Source: Sphingobacteriales bacterium
GTDB taxonomy: Bacteria; Bacteroidota; Bacteroidia; Chitinophagales; Chitinophagaceae
NCBI GenBank assembly: GCA_947463665.1
Contig: CANHUD010000101.1
Span: forward strand, 1-8,163
Direction of reading: 5' to 3'
Length of the DNA: 8,163 nucleotides
A program made the position numbers and the translations under genes. Each line of letters begins with the position of its first letter. The stretch's first letter is position 1. Of this stretch, positions 1 through 6,190 are shown one piece after another. The notes under the pieces are model-generated. The model saw only the letters and a program-made list of their open reading frames with translations. It did not search any database and was not told the origin of the DNA.

Positions 1-1
1 A

Positions 2-46
2 TTACAACTGGCAGAAGGGAAGCATGATGTGGTAATCGATTATTAA
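2..46 (+). CDS. C-terminal end of an unidentified protein (partial)
   Basis: Read from base 2, the left edge gives a short open frame ending LQLAEGKHDVVIDY and a TAA at 44-46. I do not recognise the family from 14 residues. The other two plus frames also reach stops within the first 35 bases (TGA at 25-27, TAA at 33-35), so the frame choice is not proven. I prefer this one because it ends 4 bp before the convergent fmt stop, matching the tight packing elsewhere in the window. On the minus strand I found no gene start in this stretch that stays open to the edge. Confidence 0.35.
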   Translation, partial: LQLAEGKHDVVIDY

Positions 47-50
47 CAGC

Positions 51-989
51 TCACGATTCCCGTCCTTTCCAGCCTCTCAGGAAATCTTCGACCTGCATTT
101 TCTTTTTACCCTCCGGCTGTACGGTTTTGGGATAGATAAAGCCATTGCTGCAGGCAAAGGAGAGTCTCCCGTTTTGTACCGTCCAGCTGCCCGGAATCTC
201 CGTATGTTCTTTTTCTTCCCAGCTGCAGGAGTAGATCTTGAATAATTTTTCCTGAAATTGGGTGAATGCCCCAGGGTAAGGCGAAAGGCCCCGTATCAGG
301 TTGTGAATTGCGTGTGCGGGTGCCAACCAGTTGATCCGACAGGTTTCTGTAAAGATTTTCGGGGCATGTTTGGGCACTTCGGAAACAGGTTGCGGAAGTT
401 CTGTAAGTGAACCGGCCGCGAGTTGCTGAACAGTTCTGACCAACAGACCGGCACCGATTTCTTTCATCCGGTCGTGCAGCTCTCCTGCGGTTTCATCCGC
501 CGCAATCGGGAATTTTTCCTGCAGCAGGATGTTTCCTGTATCGATCTCCTGTTTTAGTTTGAACGTGGTTACCCCCGTTTCGGTTTCACCATTGATAAGT
601 GCCCAGTTGATGGGGGCAGCACCTCTGTAATCCGGCAGGAGAGAACCATGCAGATTGATGGTTCCCATGGGGGGCATGTTCCAGACGATTTCCGGGAGCA
701 TGCGGAAGGCCACCACCAGCTGAAGATCCGCGTTGAGGGCGCGTAGTGATTCCAGAAAAACCGGATCTTTCAGTTTCTCCGGCTGTAGTACCGGAAGGTT
801 TTGGGAAAGGGCATATTCTTTTACGGCGCTTTGCTGGAGTTTCATTCCTCTTCCTGCCGGTCGGTCGGGGGCAGTAATCACGCCTACGATCCGGCAACCT
901 GCTTCCACCAGTGCCTGCAGGCTGGTTCTGGCGAATTCAGGCGTGCCTAAAAAAATAATTCGGAGGGTACGGTAATCAATTGACATCAT
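51..989 (-). CDS. fmt: Methionyl-tRNA formyltransferase
   Basis: Cytosolic enzyme that transfers a formyl group from 10-formyl-tetrahydrofolate to Met-tRNAfMet, producing the bacterial initiator tRNA. The 312-residue product has the family's normal length and both domains. The N-terminal formyltransferase fold opens with FLGTPEFA (residues 13-20). It carries the catalytic segment INLHGSLLPDYRGAAPI (111-127), with Asn112 and His114, and the catalytic Asp150 in QEIDTG. The C-terminal tRNA-binding domain spans roughly 211-305. The start is one of two tandem ATG codons at 984-989. The upstream ATG overlaps the namZ stop as ATGA, so translation is probably coupled to namZ and the two share an mRNA. 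No Shine-Dalgarno sequence precedes it. No promoter was seen inside namZ, and no terminator after fmt. Identification is secure. Confidence 0.97.
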   Translation of the reverse strand: MMSIDYRTLRIIFLGTPEFARTSLQALVEAGCRIVGVITAPDRPAGRGMKLQQSAVKEYALSQNLPVLQPEKLKDPVFLESLRALNADLQLVVAFRMLPEIVWNMPPMGTINLHGSLLPDYRGAAPINWALINGETETGVTTFKLKQEIDTGNILLQEKFPIAADETAGELHDRMKEIGAGLLVRTVQQLAAGSLTELPQPVSEVPKHAPKIFTETCRINWLAPAHAIHNLIRGLSPYPGAFTQFQEKLFKIYSCSWEEKEHTEIPGSWTVQNGRLSFACSNGFIYPKTVQPEGKKKMQVEDFLRGWKGRES

Positions 990-2263
990 TCAGCGTATAG
1001 GAGGTATTTTTTTCGGATGGTTTTGAATTGGGAAAGAGCCGGTTCCCAGGAAGCGCGGATACTGGCTTCTGATTGTCCGGTCTTGATCTGTTCGATCAGC
1101 TGACCGTTTCCAGCCAGTTTATTGAAAAAATAATCAGTGGGTTTCCCGGATTTGGGTTGCAGAAAAAAAGCCGATTTGTCCGGGAAGAGTCGGTAGGCCT
1201 CCAGCAGATAGGACAGCTGGAGTTTTTCATTTATTTTTCTCAAAACATCCTTTGGTGTTCCGCTCAAATTCCAGCCATAGCAAAGCTGGTCTTTGAGTTT
1301 GGGTGATTTCGCGCCATCCATGGAAACGGGAGTGAAGGAATAGAGTTCTTTCGGGAGCGATGGATGACCAAATACCTGGAACGGGGTTTTGGTGCCCCGG
1401 CCTTCACTCAGGATGGTTCCTTCAAAAAAGCAGGTCGACGGATACCAATAGATAGAGGCCATATCCGGCAGGTTGGGGGAGGGCTTCACAGGCAGGGTAT
1501 AAAGCGACGAGTGGGTATAATTCTGACAGGGGATCACCATGAATCTATCGAAATCAGCCGGTGCTTTATCTTTTTTAGGTGCCTGATAACGGGCGATGGC
1601 TTCAGCGGAGAGCCATTTTTCACCTATGAGCATCTGCGCATATTCGCCCAGTGTCATTCCATAGACCACCGGTACCGGCTGCATGCCAACGAACGAACGG
1701 TAGGCAGGTTTTTCCAGCACCGGTCCGTCCACATAGAAACCATTTGGGTTAGGTCGGTCCAGCAGCAGCAGGGGTTTCTCATGAACAAAGGCAGCTTCCA
1801 TGAATTCTTCGAGGGAGGATATGAAGGTATAGAACCGAACGCCCACATCCTGAATATCGAATAAAAGGATGTCTACATTGGCGAGATCTTCAGCCGAAGG
1901 TCGACGTTTGGGGCCGTAAAGTGAAATTACCGGGAGGCCGGTCTGGGCATCGGTATAATTTCCTACTTTCTCTCCGGCATCTGCGGTTCCGCGGAAACCA
2001 TGTTCCGGTCCGAAAATAACGGTGATGTTGACCCCCAGTTTCCGGAGCGTATCTACCAGATGCGTCTGTCCAACCATCGACGTATGGTTGGCGAAAACGC
2101 CGATTTTTTTGCCCTTCAGCAGGGGCAGATACTGATTCAGCTGATAGGCTCCCGGAAGAATTTCCTTATTACTGGTCGAACCTTTCGATTGTGCATGGCA
2201 GGCAGTGAAGGCCAGAGCAGAAAGGAAAAAAACGAAGATGGACAGTCGTTGAAACGTTATCAT
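986..2263 (-). CDS. namZ: Exo-beta-N-acetylmuramidase NamZ (DUF1343, GH171)
   Basis: Exported glycosidase of the NamZ family, known to remove terminal N-acetylmuramic acid from peptidoglycan fragments during cell-wall turnover. The 425-residue product begins with an N-terminal hydrophobic export signal (about residues 6-21). It is followed by Cys22 in the context FTACHAQ, so it may be a lipoprotein, though Phe at -3 is not ideal and signal peptidase I cleavage near HA-Q is possible. No acidic surface-export tag follows the Cys, which suggests a periplasmic location. Family motifs: FGPEHGFRG (84-92, with the conserved and probably catalytic Glu87), DIQDVGVRFYTF (136-147), LDRPNP (169-174), YGMTLGE (201-207), PSPNLP (261-266) and EGTILSEGRGT (281-291). 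The start is fixed by an in-frame TGA two codons upstream. It is first in a two-gene unit with fmt and divergent from the slyD-like gene. Confidence 0.94.
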   Translation of the reverse strand: MITFQRLSIFVFFLSALAFTACHAQSKGSTSNKEILPGAYQLNQYLPLLKGKKIGVFANHTSMVGQTHLVDTLRKLGVNITVIFGPEHGFRGTADAGEKVGNYTDAQTGLPVISLYGPKRRPSAEDLANVDILLFDIQDVGVRFYTFISSLEEFMEAAFVHEKPLLLLDRPNPNGFYVDGPVLEKPAYRSFVGMQPVPVVYGMTLGEYAQMLIGEKWLSAEAIARYQAPKKDKAPADFDRFMVIPCQNYTHSSLYTLPVKPSPNLPDMASIYWYPSTCFFEGTILSEGRGTKTPFQVFGHPSLPKELYSFTPVSMDGAKSPKLKDQLCYGWNLSGTPKDVLRKINEKLQLSYLLEAYRLFPDKSAFFLQPKSGKPTDYFFNKLAGNGQLIEQIKTGQSEASIRASWEPALSQFKTIRKKYLLYAE

Positions 2264-2408
2264 TCTTCAAATATCGGAAAAAAAGAGAGGCATAAACGCA
2301 GGGGAATTGTTACCTTGTTGCCGTTTTGATCGTCGCGACTCCCCCTGGAGCAACCGGGCACAGAAATAGATGGGATGATCAGGGCTAAACAATCAAATTA
2401 TCGATATC
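2264..2408. other. Divergent intergenic region, namZ / slyD-like gene
   Basis: This 145-bp gap is the longest non-coding stretch in the window. It should contain the start signals of both flanking genes. The namZ side has the -7-like box at 2268-2275. On the slyD side I found no good TAnnTTTG box. The nearest candidate, TACCTTGT at 2311-2318, is imperfect, has no TTG at the right distance upstream, and would give a leader of about 85 nt. An 8-bp perfect palindrome GTCGCGAC lies at 2332-2339, but one short palindrome does not establish an operator. No convincing small RNA or riboswitch was seen. Confidence 0.6.
2268..2275 (-). promoter_or_regulatory. Near-consensus -7 element for namZ-fmt
   Basis: On the minus strand GATATTTG matches five of the six fixed positions of the Bacteroidota -7 box TAnnTTTG. 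It ends 4 nt before the namZ ATG. A weak -33-like TTTA lies about 18 nt upstream, near 2293-2296, and a T7 run (2277-2283) sits just upstream. If the box is used, the transcript would start at or next to the AUG. It is supported mainly by the identical 4-nt spacing at prmC and ribD. Confidence 0.4.
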
Positions 2409-2834
2409 ATGCAAGCAAAACAAGGCGATGTAGTGCGCGTACATTACACAGGAACCCTGACCGATGGAACAACATTCGATTCATCTGTAGGCCGTGAACC
2501 ACTGGAATTCACCGTAGGTGCCGGTCAGATGATCAAGGGATTTGATGCAGGGGTTCAGGGAATGACCGTTGGCGAAAAGAAAACCATTCAGATACCTCCA
2601 CATGAGGCATACGGAGAGCGGGATGATGAGGCCATCATTGAATTCCCGACCAACCAGATTCCGGCCGATATGAAGCTGGAAGCAGGTATGCAGCTCACGT
2701 TGCGCAACCAGTATGGACAGCCCGTACCCGTTGTGGTTATGGAAGTGAAGGAAGAAGTAGTGTTGCTGGATGCCAATCATATGCTGGCTGGCAAGGAGCT
2801 GATCTTCGAAGTAGAATTGGTAGAGATCTGCTGA
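2409..2834 (+). CDS. slyD: SlyD-type FKBP peptidyl-prolyl cis-trans isomerase
   Basis: Small cytosolic folding helper predicted to catalyse cis-trans isomerisation of X-Pro bonds and to act as a chaperone. The 141-residue product shows the split SlyD layout. An FKBP half holds VHYTGTL (11-17), TTFDSS (21-26), MIKGFDAGVQGM (41-52) and PHEAYGE (64-70). An inserted chaperone-like flap spans about 71-120. The fold closes with NHMLAGKELIFEVELVEI (123-140), the SlyD signature. No signal peptide is present. The His/Cys-rich metal-binding tail of E. coli SlyD is absent, since the protein stops at the end of the fold, so a nickel-delivery role is not supported. The gene appears monocistronic, with a divergent neighbour upstream and a strong terminator 8 bp after the stop. 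No Shine-Dalgarno precedes the ATG. The SlyD subfamily call is firm; the symbol follows the architecture. Confidence 0.9.
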   Translation: MQAKQGDVVRVHYTGTLTDGTTFDSSVGREPLEFTVGAGQMIKGFDAGVQGMTVGEKKTIQIPPHEAYGERDDEAIIEFPTNQIPADMKLEAGMQLTLRNQYGQPVPVVVMEVKEEVVLLDANHMLAGKELIFEVELVEIC

Positions 2835-2842
2835 TTTTTCAG

Positions 2843-2884
2843 GTGCTGATACGGCCGTATTTTCAGGCTGTATCAGCACTTTTT
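2843..2884 (+). terminator. Intrinsic terminator after the slyD-like gene
   Basis: Perfect 10-bp inverted repeat, GTGCTGATAC (2843-2852) against GTATCAGCAC (2870-2879), directly followed by five T (2880-2884). The stem can extend inward by one G-U and three G-C pairs (2853-2856 with 2866-2869), leaving a 9-nt loop. It starts 8 bp after the stop codon and separates this gene from pepT, so pepT needs its own promoter. Confidence 0.92.
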
Positions 2885-2896
2885 GTGAAGTGTGAT

Positions 2897-2904
2897 TTAA
2901 TTTG
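2897..2904 (+). promoter_or_regulatory. Possible -7 element for pepT
   Basis: TTAATTTG matches five of the six fixed positions of TAnnTTTG and ends 5 nt before the pepT ATG. It lies in the 25 bp between the terminator T-run and pepT, the only place left for a pepT promoter downstream of that terminator. No well-spaced -33 TTG is visible; TTTTTG at 2880-2885 is only 11 nt upstream. Confidence 0.35.
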
Positions 2905-2909
2905 TCGAC

Positions 2910-4163
2910 ATGTTTGCTGGCTATCCTTTTTCCGTGGAAGAGCGCTTTCTGCGCTATGTTCAGATTGATACCCAATCAGACCCGCATAGTGATTCGTTTC
3001 CCAGTACCCTGAAGCAACTGGATCTGAGCCGGCTGCTCGTAAAAGAATTGCAGGCACTGGGTTGTGAAGACGCGGTACTCGACAACAATGGGTATGTGCT
3101 GGCTACCATTCCTTCCAATACAGCCAAAACCGTTCCGGTTATCTGTTTCTGTGCGCACGTGGATACGTCTCCTGATTGCAGCGGGAAGGACGTCAAACCG
3201 ATCGTTCATCGACACTATACCGGCCAGCCTATTGTGCTGCCGGATGATCCCACACAGGTATTGAAGGCAGAGGAGCATCCGTATTTGTTTGACCGCATCG
3301 GTGATGATATCATAACCGCATCGGGTACTACGCTGCTGGGGGCGGACGACAAAGCCGGTGTGGCGGTGATCATGGATCTTGTTCAATACCTGATGACGCA
3401 TCCGGGTATCAGGCATGGAAAGATTCGTATTTTGTTTACCCCGGATGAAGAGATCGGAAGGGGGGTAGACAAGCTCGATCTGGCCAGGCTGGGATCGGAT
3501 GTAGCCTATACCCTTGATGGCAGTGAGAGAGGATCTCTGGAAGATGAGAATTTTTCTGCCGACGGTGCCCAGGTTCGTTTTTACGGGGTGAGTGCTCATC
3601 CCGGATATGCGAAAGATAAGCTGGTTAATGCCCTGAAGGTAGCGGCAGATTTTGTGAACAGCCTGCCCAATGCCCTTTCCCCTGAAGCTACGGAAGGCAT
3701 TGAAGGATTTGTTCATCCGGTACGGATGTCCGGAACAGCAGAAGAAGCGGTGGTCGATTTTATATTACGGGATTTTGAAACGGGTAAACTGACGGAGTAC
3801 GCGGAACTTCTGAAAGAACTCGCGGGCCAATCCGTCCGAAATTATCCCGGTAGCCGGATGGAATGGACGTTCAGTGAGCAGTACCGCAACATGAAAGACG
3901 TGCTGGACCAGCACCCGCAGATCGTTTCTTTTGCGGAGGAAGCCATCCGAAGAGCCGGTATGCCAGTTCGTACCTTTCCTGTACGCGGTGGAACAGATGG
4001 TTCCCGTCTTTCATTTATGGGACTGCCCTGTCCGAATCTCTTCACCGGTGAAATGGCCTTTCATTCCAAACTGGAATATGTAAGCATTCAGGATATGCAG
4101 AAAGCGGTGGAAAGCATTGTGCATCTGAGCATGATCTGGGAAGAACAGGGAACAGAACTATAG
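2910..4163 (+). CDS. pepT: Peptidase T (tripeptide aminopeptidase, M20 family)
   Basis: Cytosolic dinuclear zinc aminopeptidase that releases the N-terminal residue of tripeptides, the last step of peptide breakdown. At 417 residues it has about the normal family length. Predicted metal and catalytic residues are all present: His83 and Asp85 in AHVDTS, Asp146 in LGADDKAG, Glu180 and Glu181 in TPDEEIG, Asp203 in YTLDG, and His385 in MAFHSK. The dimerisation segment VSAHPG (227-232) and the C-terminal RGGTDGSRLSFMGLPCPN block (359-376) are also clear. The segment after Asp203 reads GSERGSLEDENF, somewhat unlike the usual GGxxGELEYENF. An in-frame TAA at 2898-2900 fixes ATG 2910 as the first possible start. 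A terminator lies upstream and a probable exbB promoter downstream, so it is likely transcribed alone or with exbB by readthrough. Confidence 0.96.
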   Translation: MFAGYPFSVEERFLRYVQIDTQSDPHSDSFPSTLKQLDLSRLLVKELQALGCEDAVLDNNGYVLATIPSNTAKTVPVICFCAHVDTSPDCSGKDVKPIVHRHYTGQPIVLPDDPTQVLKAEEHPYLFDRIGDDIITASGTTLLGADDKAGVAVIMDLVQYLMTHPGIRHGKIRILFTPDEEIGRGVDKLDLARLGSDVAYTLDGSERGSLEDENFSADGAQVRFYGVSAHPGYAKDKLVNALKVAADFVNSLPNALSPEATEGIEGFVHPVRMSGTAEEAVVDFILRDFETGKLTEYAELLKELAGQSVRNYPGSRMEWTFSEQYRNMKDVLDQHPQIVSFAEEAIRRAGMPVRTFPVRGGTDGSRLSFMGLPCPNLFTGEMAFHSKLEYVSIQDMQKAVESIVHLSMIWEEQGTEL

Positions 4164-4196
4164 CATTTGTTTAACGCAAGCGACTTTTTTTCTCGT

Positions 4197-4204
4197 TACA
4201 TTTG
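4197..4204 (+). promoter_or_regulatory. Consensus -7 promoter element for exbB-exbD
   Basis: TACATTTG is a perfect match to the Bacteroidota -7 box TAnnTTTG, in the 57-bp gap between pepT and exbB. It ends 16 nt before ATG 4221, giving a predicted leader of roughly 10-13 nt. No clear -33 TTG lies at the expected 17-23 nt; TTTG at 4166-4169 is about 27 nt away. The box lies downstream of the alternative TTG start at 4167, so a transcript from here cannot encode the longer form. Confidence 0.6.
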
Positions 4205-4220
4205 GGCAAACTTTTCTGGC

Positions 4221-4919
4221 ATGTTGCATTGGTTTTTACAGATTCCTCCTATCACAGGTGATTCCGCATCGGCTGCTTCCCTTCCGGCGGCAGCGCCCAA
4301 AGAAATGCATCTTTGGGATGTGCTGGTGGCGGGCGGTCCGCTGATGATTCCACTGGCCTTATTGCTGGTGGCGGCAATCTTTTTCTTTATCGAGCGCTAC
4401 ATCGCCATCCGGAGAGTTTTACAACTCGATGAACATTTCATGGGACTGATCCGTGATCATATATTGAACGGAAATATTTCAGCTGCAAAATCTCAGGCGA
4501 AAAATACCTATAACCCTGTAGGCCGAATGATTCACAAAGGCATACAGCGCATCGGTAAACCTATTGATGCCATTGAGCGCAGCATGGAATCTGTGGCTCA
4601 GCTGGAGATGTACGAGCTGGAACGAAACCTGAATATTTTATCGGTGATAGCCAGGGCTGCACCGATCTTTGGATTTATCGGTACACTGGCCGGACTGATG
4701 CAGTTGTTTTTCAACATCAACGCCACCGGTGAATTTGTATTGAATACCATCGCAGGCGGCTTGTACGTAAAGATCGTAACCTCGCTTACCGGGCTGCTGA
4801 TCGGCCTAGTAGCCTATCTGGGCTATAGTTTCCTGATGGCGCAGGTGGATAAGGCTGCGAACAAAATGGAAGTGGCGGCCTCTGATTTTCTGGACGTCTT
4901 ACAGGAACCTACACACTGA
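4221..4919 (+). CDS. exbB: ExbB/TolQ/MotA-family proton channel subunit
   Basis: Inner-membrane subunit of a TonB-ExbB-ExbD or Tol-type motor that uses the proton gradient to energise outer-membrane processes. The 232-residue product has three predicted membrane helices: about 40-60 (PLMIPLALLLVAAIFFFIERY), 138-164 and 178-207. The family core is clear in ARAAPIFGFIGTLAGLM (144-160) and IAGGLYVKIVTSLTGLLIG (177-195). A cytoplasmic domain lies between helices 1 and 2. The first 30 residues form an Ala/Ser/Pro-rich linker. The frame is open upstream to TTG 4167, but I choose ATG 4221 because a consensus promoter box at 4197-4204 lies inside that extension. The gene ends one base before exbD, so the two are cotranscribed. 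Exb and Tol types cannot be separated from sequence alone, and no tonB or tol genes are visible. Confidence 0.92.
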   Translation: MLHWFLQIPPITGDSASAASLPAAAPKEMHLWDVLVAGGPLMIPLALLLVAAIFFFIERYIAIRRVLQLDEHFMGLIRDHILNGNISAAKSQAKNTYNPVGRMIHKGIQRIGKPIDAIERSMESVAQLEMYELERNLNILSVIARAAPIFGFIGTLAGLMQLFFNINATGEFVLNTIAGGLYVKIVTSLTGLLIGLVAYLGYSFLMAQVDKAANKMEVAASDFLDVLQEPTH

Positions 4920-4920
4920 G

Positions 4921-5319
4921 ATGCAGCTACGAAAAAAACATAGAGGCGAAGCGGAGGTCTTTACGGATGCATTGAACGATATTCTGTTCATCCTGCTGAT
5001 GTTCTTTCTGATTGTATCTACACTGGCCAATCCGAACGTGATTAAGCTGTCGCAGCCCAAATCGAAAAGTGATACGAAGGCCAAACAGAATGTGGTAGTA
5101 TCCATCGATGCGAACAATGTCTATTATGTAGGTACCACCCGCGTTTCGTTGGATTCACTGAAAGCTGCCCTGCAGCCGGTCATCCAAAAGGAAAAAACGG
5201 AGATACCTACGGTGGTGATCAACGCAGATAAAACCGTGCCGATCGATCAGGTAGTGGCGGTGATGCGGGTAGCAAGGGAACTGGGTGCCCGCACGGTGTT
5301 ATCGGTTGAAAAAGAATAA
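4921..5319 (+). CDS. exbD: ExbD/TolR-family biopolymer transport protein
   Basis: Partner of the upstream ExbB in a proton-driven motor that energises TonB or Tol-type envelope functions. The 132-residue product has a short cytoplasmic N-terminus, one membrane helix (about 17-36, LNDILFILLMFFLIVSTL) and a periplasmic domain. Asp20 aligns with the essential helix aspartate of ExbD (Asp25 in E. coli). The C-terminal block INADKTVPIDQVVAVMRVAR (99-118) is the standard ExbD/TolR peptidoglycan-side motif. Length is typical. The start is one base after the exbB stop, so translation is probably coupled. There is only one ExbD here, whereas some Bacteroidota clusters carry two. It converges on prmC with a 3-bp gap and no obvious terminator. 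Confidence 0.93.
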   Translation: MQLRKKHRGEAEVFTDALNDILFILLMFFLIVSTLANPNVIKLSQPKSKSDTKAKQNVVVSIDANNVYYVGTTRVSLDSLKAALQPVIQKEKTEIPTVVINADKTVPIDQVVAVMRVARELGARTVLSVEKE

Positions 5320-5322
5320 CAG

Positions 5323-6159
5323 TTACAGGGGACGCTCGATTCGAACCATTCGTTCTTTGCCAAATACATCGCAACGTATTTCAGCCGGCCAGGAGCTGAG
5401 TGCTGCTACGGTTTTCGCCAGCGCATGATGCGTTTCAAAGAAAATCTGTCCTCCCCGACGAAGTTTCTCTTCGGCGACCTTCAAAATAGCTTTGTAAAAA
5501 ACGAGTGCATCTTCATCCGGTACAAACAGCGCCAGATGAGGCTCATGCTCTGTTACATGCCGTTCCATACTGTCGATATCCCGCAAGGGAATATAGGGCG
5601 GATTGCTGATGATAATATCCGAAACGGGTAGTGGCTCAACAGATGATGCCTGCAGAATGTTGAGTTGGATCCAGTTGATTTCTGTGTTAAAAAGACGGGC
5701 ATTTTCCTGAGCGAGCGACAGTGCTTCCTGGCTGATGTCTACAGCGAAGACCTGTACATCCGCGCATTCCTTTTTTATACTTACAGGGATGCAGCCGGAG
5801 CCTGTACCAATATCGGTAACGATCATTCCCGGATGAATAAAATCGAGTGCCCAGTTCACCAGTTCCTCTGTTTCCGGTCGGGGTATCAGCACCTTTTCAT
5901 TCACCCTGAATTTTTCTCCCCTGAACCAGGCGTAGCCGGTTATGTATTGTACGGGCATGTCGGCTCCCAGTTTCTCAACGTATTGTTGAAGTTTTCCCAG
6001 TTGTTCTGTTGACAGGGGCGTTTCCCGTATAAGCCGGTCTATTCTTGAAAGGCCGGTAAGGTCTTCCATCAGCCATTCTGTGATGGCGGATTTTTCTCGG
6101 GGATCGTATCGGTTGCCTAGAGATTCCCGGATGAGTCTGGTGGCTTCGGAAGGCATCAT
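5323..6159 (-). CDS. prmC: Peptide chain release factor N5-glutamine methyltransferase
   Basis: Cytosolic S-adenosylmethionine-dependent enzyme that methylates the glutamine of the GGQ motif in release factors RF1 and RF2, raising termination efficiency. The 278-residue product has the family length. The N-terminal helical domain ends at PVQYITGYAWFRG (69-81). The Rossmann-fold domain carries IPRPETEELV (92-101), the cofactor-binding loop DIGTGSG (116-122), acidic Asp141 in AVDIS, and the catalytic NPPY (186-189), which contacts the target glutamine. EHEPHLALFVPDED (204-217) is also family-typical. Two tandem ATGs open the gene; the upstream reading frame closes at a TAG (6180-6178) with no other conventional start between. 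It is divergent from ribD across 31 bp and has its own consensus -7 box. Confidence 0.96.
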   Translation of the reverse strand: MMPSEATRLIRESLGNRYDPREKSAITEWLMEDLTGLSRIDRLIRETPLSTEQLGKLQQYVEKLGADMPVQYITGYAWFRGEKFRVNEKVLIPRPETEELVNWALDFIHPGMIVTDIGTGSGCIPVSIKKECADVQVFAVDISQEALSLAQENARLFNTEINWIQLNILQASSVEPLPVSDIIISNPPYIPLRDIDSMERHVTEHEPHLALFVPDEDALVFYKAILKVAEEKLRRGGQIFFETHHALAKTVAALSSWPAEIRCDVFGKERMVRIERPL

Positions 6160-6163
6160 ACTG

Positions 6164-6171
6164 CAAACATA
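6164..6171 (-). promoter_or_regulatory. Consensus -7 promoter element for prmC
   Basis: On the minus strand TATGTTTG is a perfect TAnnTTTG box, separated from the prmC ATG by only CAGT. Because this element is centred near -7, transcription should begin at or within a base or two of the AUG, predicting a leaderless mRNA. No clear -33 TTG is visible at 17-23 nt upstream, where the sequence runs into the ribD start region. Confidence 0.6.
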
Positions 6172-6178
6172 AATAAAC

Positions 6179-6186
6179 TAGCTTTG
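6179..6186 (+). promoter_or_regulatory. Consensus -7 promoter element for ribD
   Basis: TAGCTTTG is a perfect TAnnTTTG box, separated from the ribD ATG by only CGGC. It faces away from the prmC box, with 7 bp between the two. Its first three bases are also an in-frame TAG, so ribD cannot start further upstream. No good -33 TTG is present; a CTG at 6161-6163 is 15 nt upstream. A leaderless mRNA is predicted, which leaves no room for an FMN riboswitch. Confidence 0.6.
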
Positions 6187-6190
6187 CGGC

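Noticed and set aside
1008..1016. Seven-base homopolymer runs in namZ (also near 1165) as frameshift or slippage sites
   Set aside because: The reading frame is intact across both runs and family motifs lie in one frame, so there is no sign of an error or programmed shift.
1364..1864. A 166-codon plus-strand open frame inside namZ
   Set aside because: It is antisense to a clear DUF1343 protein with all family motifs. The product looks like no family I know and has no start signals of its own.
2311..2318. TACCTTGT as a promoter for the slyD-like gene
   Set aside because: It misses the TTTG end of the consensus, has no -33 TTG at the right distance, and sits about 90 nt from the start codon.
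2481..2975. A 164-codon minus-strand open frame across the slyD-like gene and pepT start
   Set aside because: It runs through the intrinsic terminator hairpin and antisense to two well-supported genes.
2976..3716. A 246-codon minus-strand open frame inside pepT
   Set aside because: It lies opposite an intact PepT with conserved catalytic residues. The translation is rich in Arg, His, Gln and Ile without domain features, typical of an antisense shadow.
5298..5320. GTTAT...ATAAC inverted repeat at the end of exbD as a terminator
   Set aside because: Only five A/T-rich pairs around a 13-nt loop, with no T-run after it.
6160..6190. FMN riboswitch upstream of ribD
   Set aside because: Only 31 bp separate ribD from prmC, far too short for an RFN element, and the predicted transcript has no leader.
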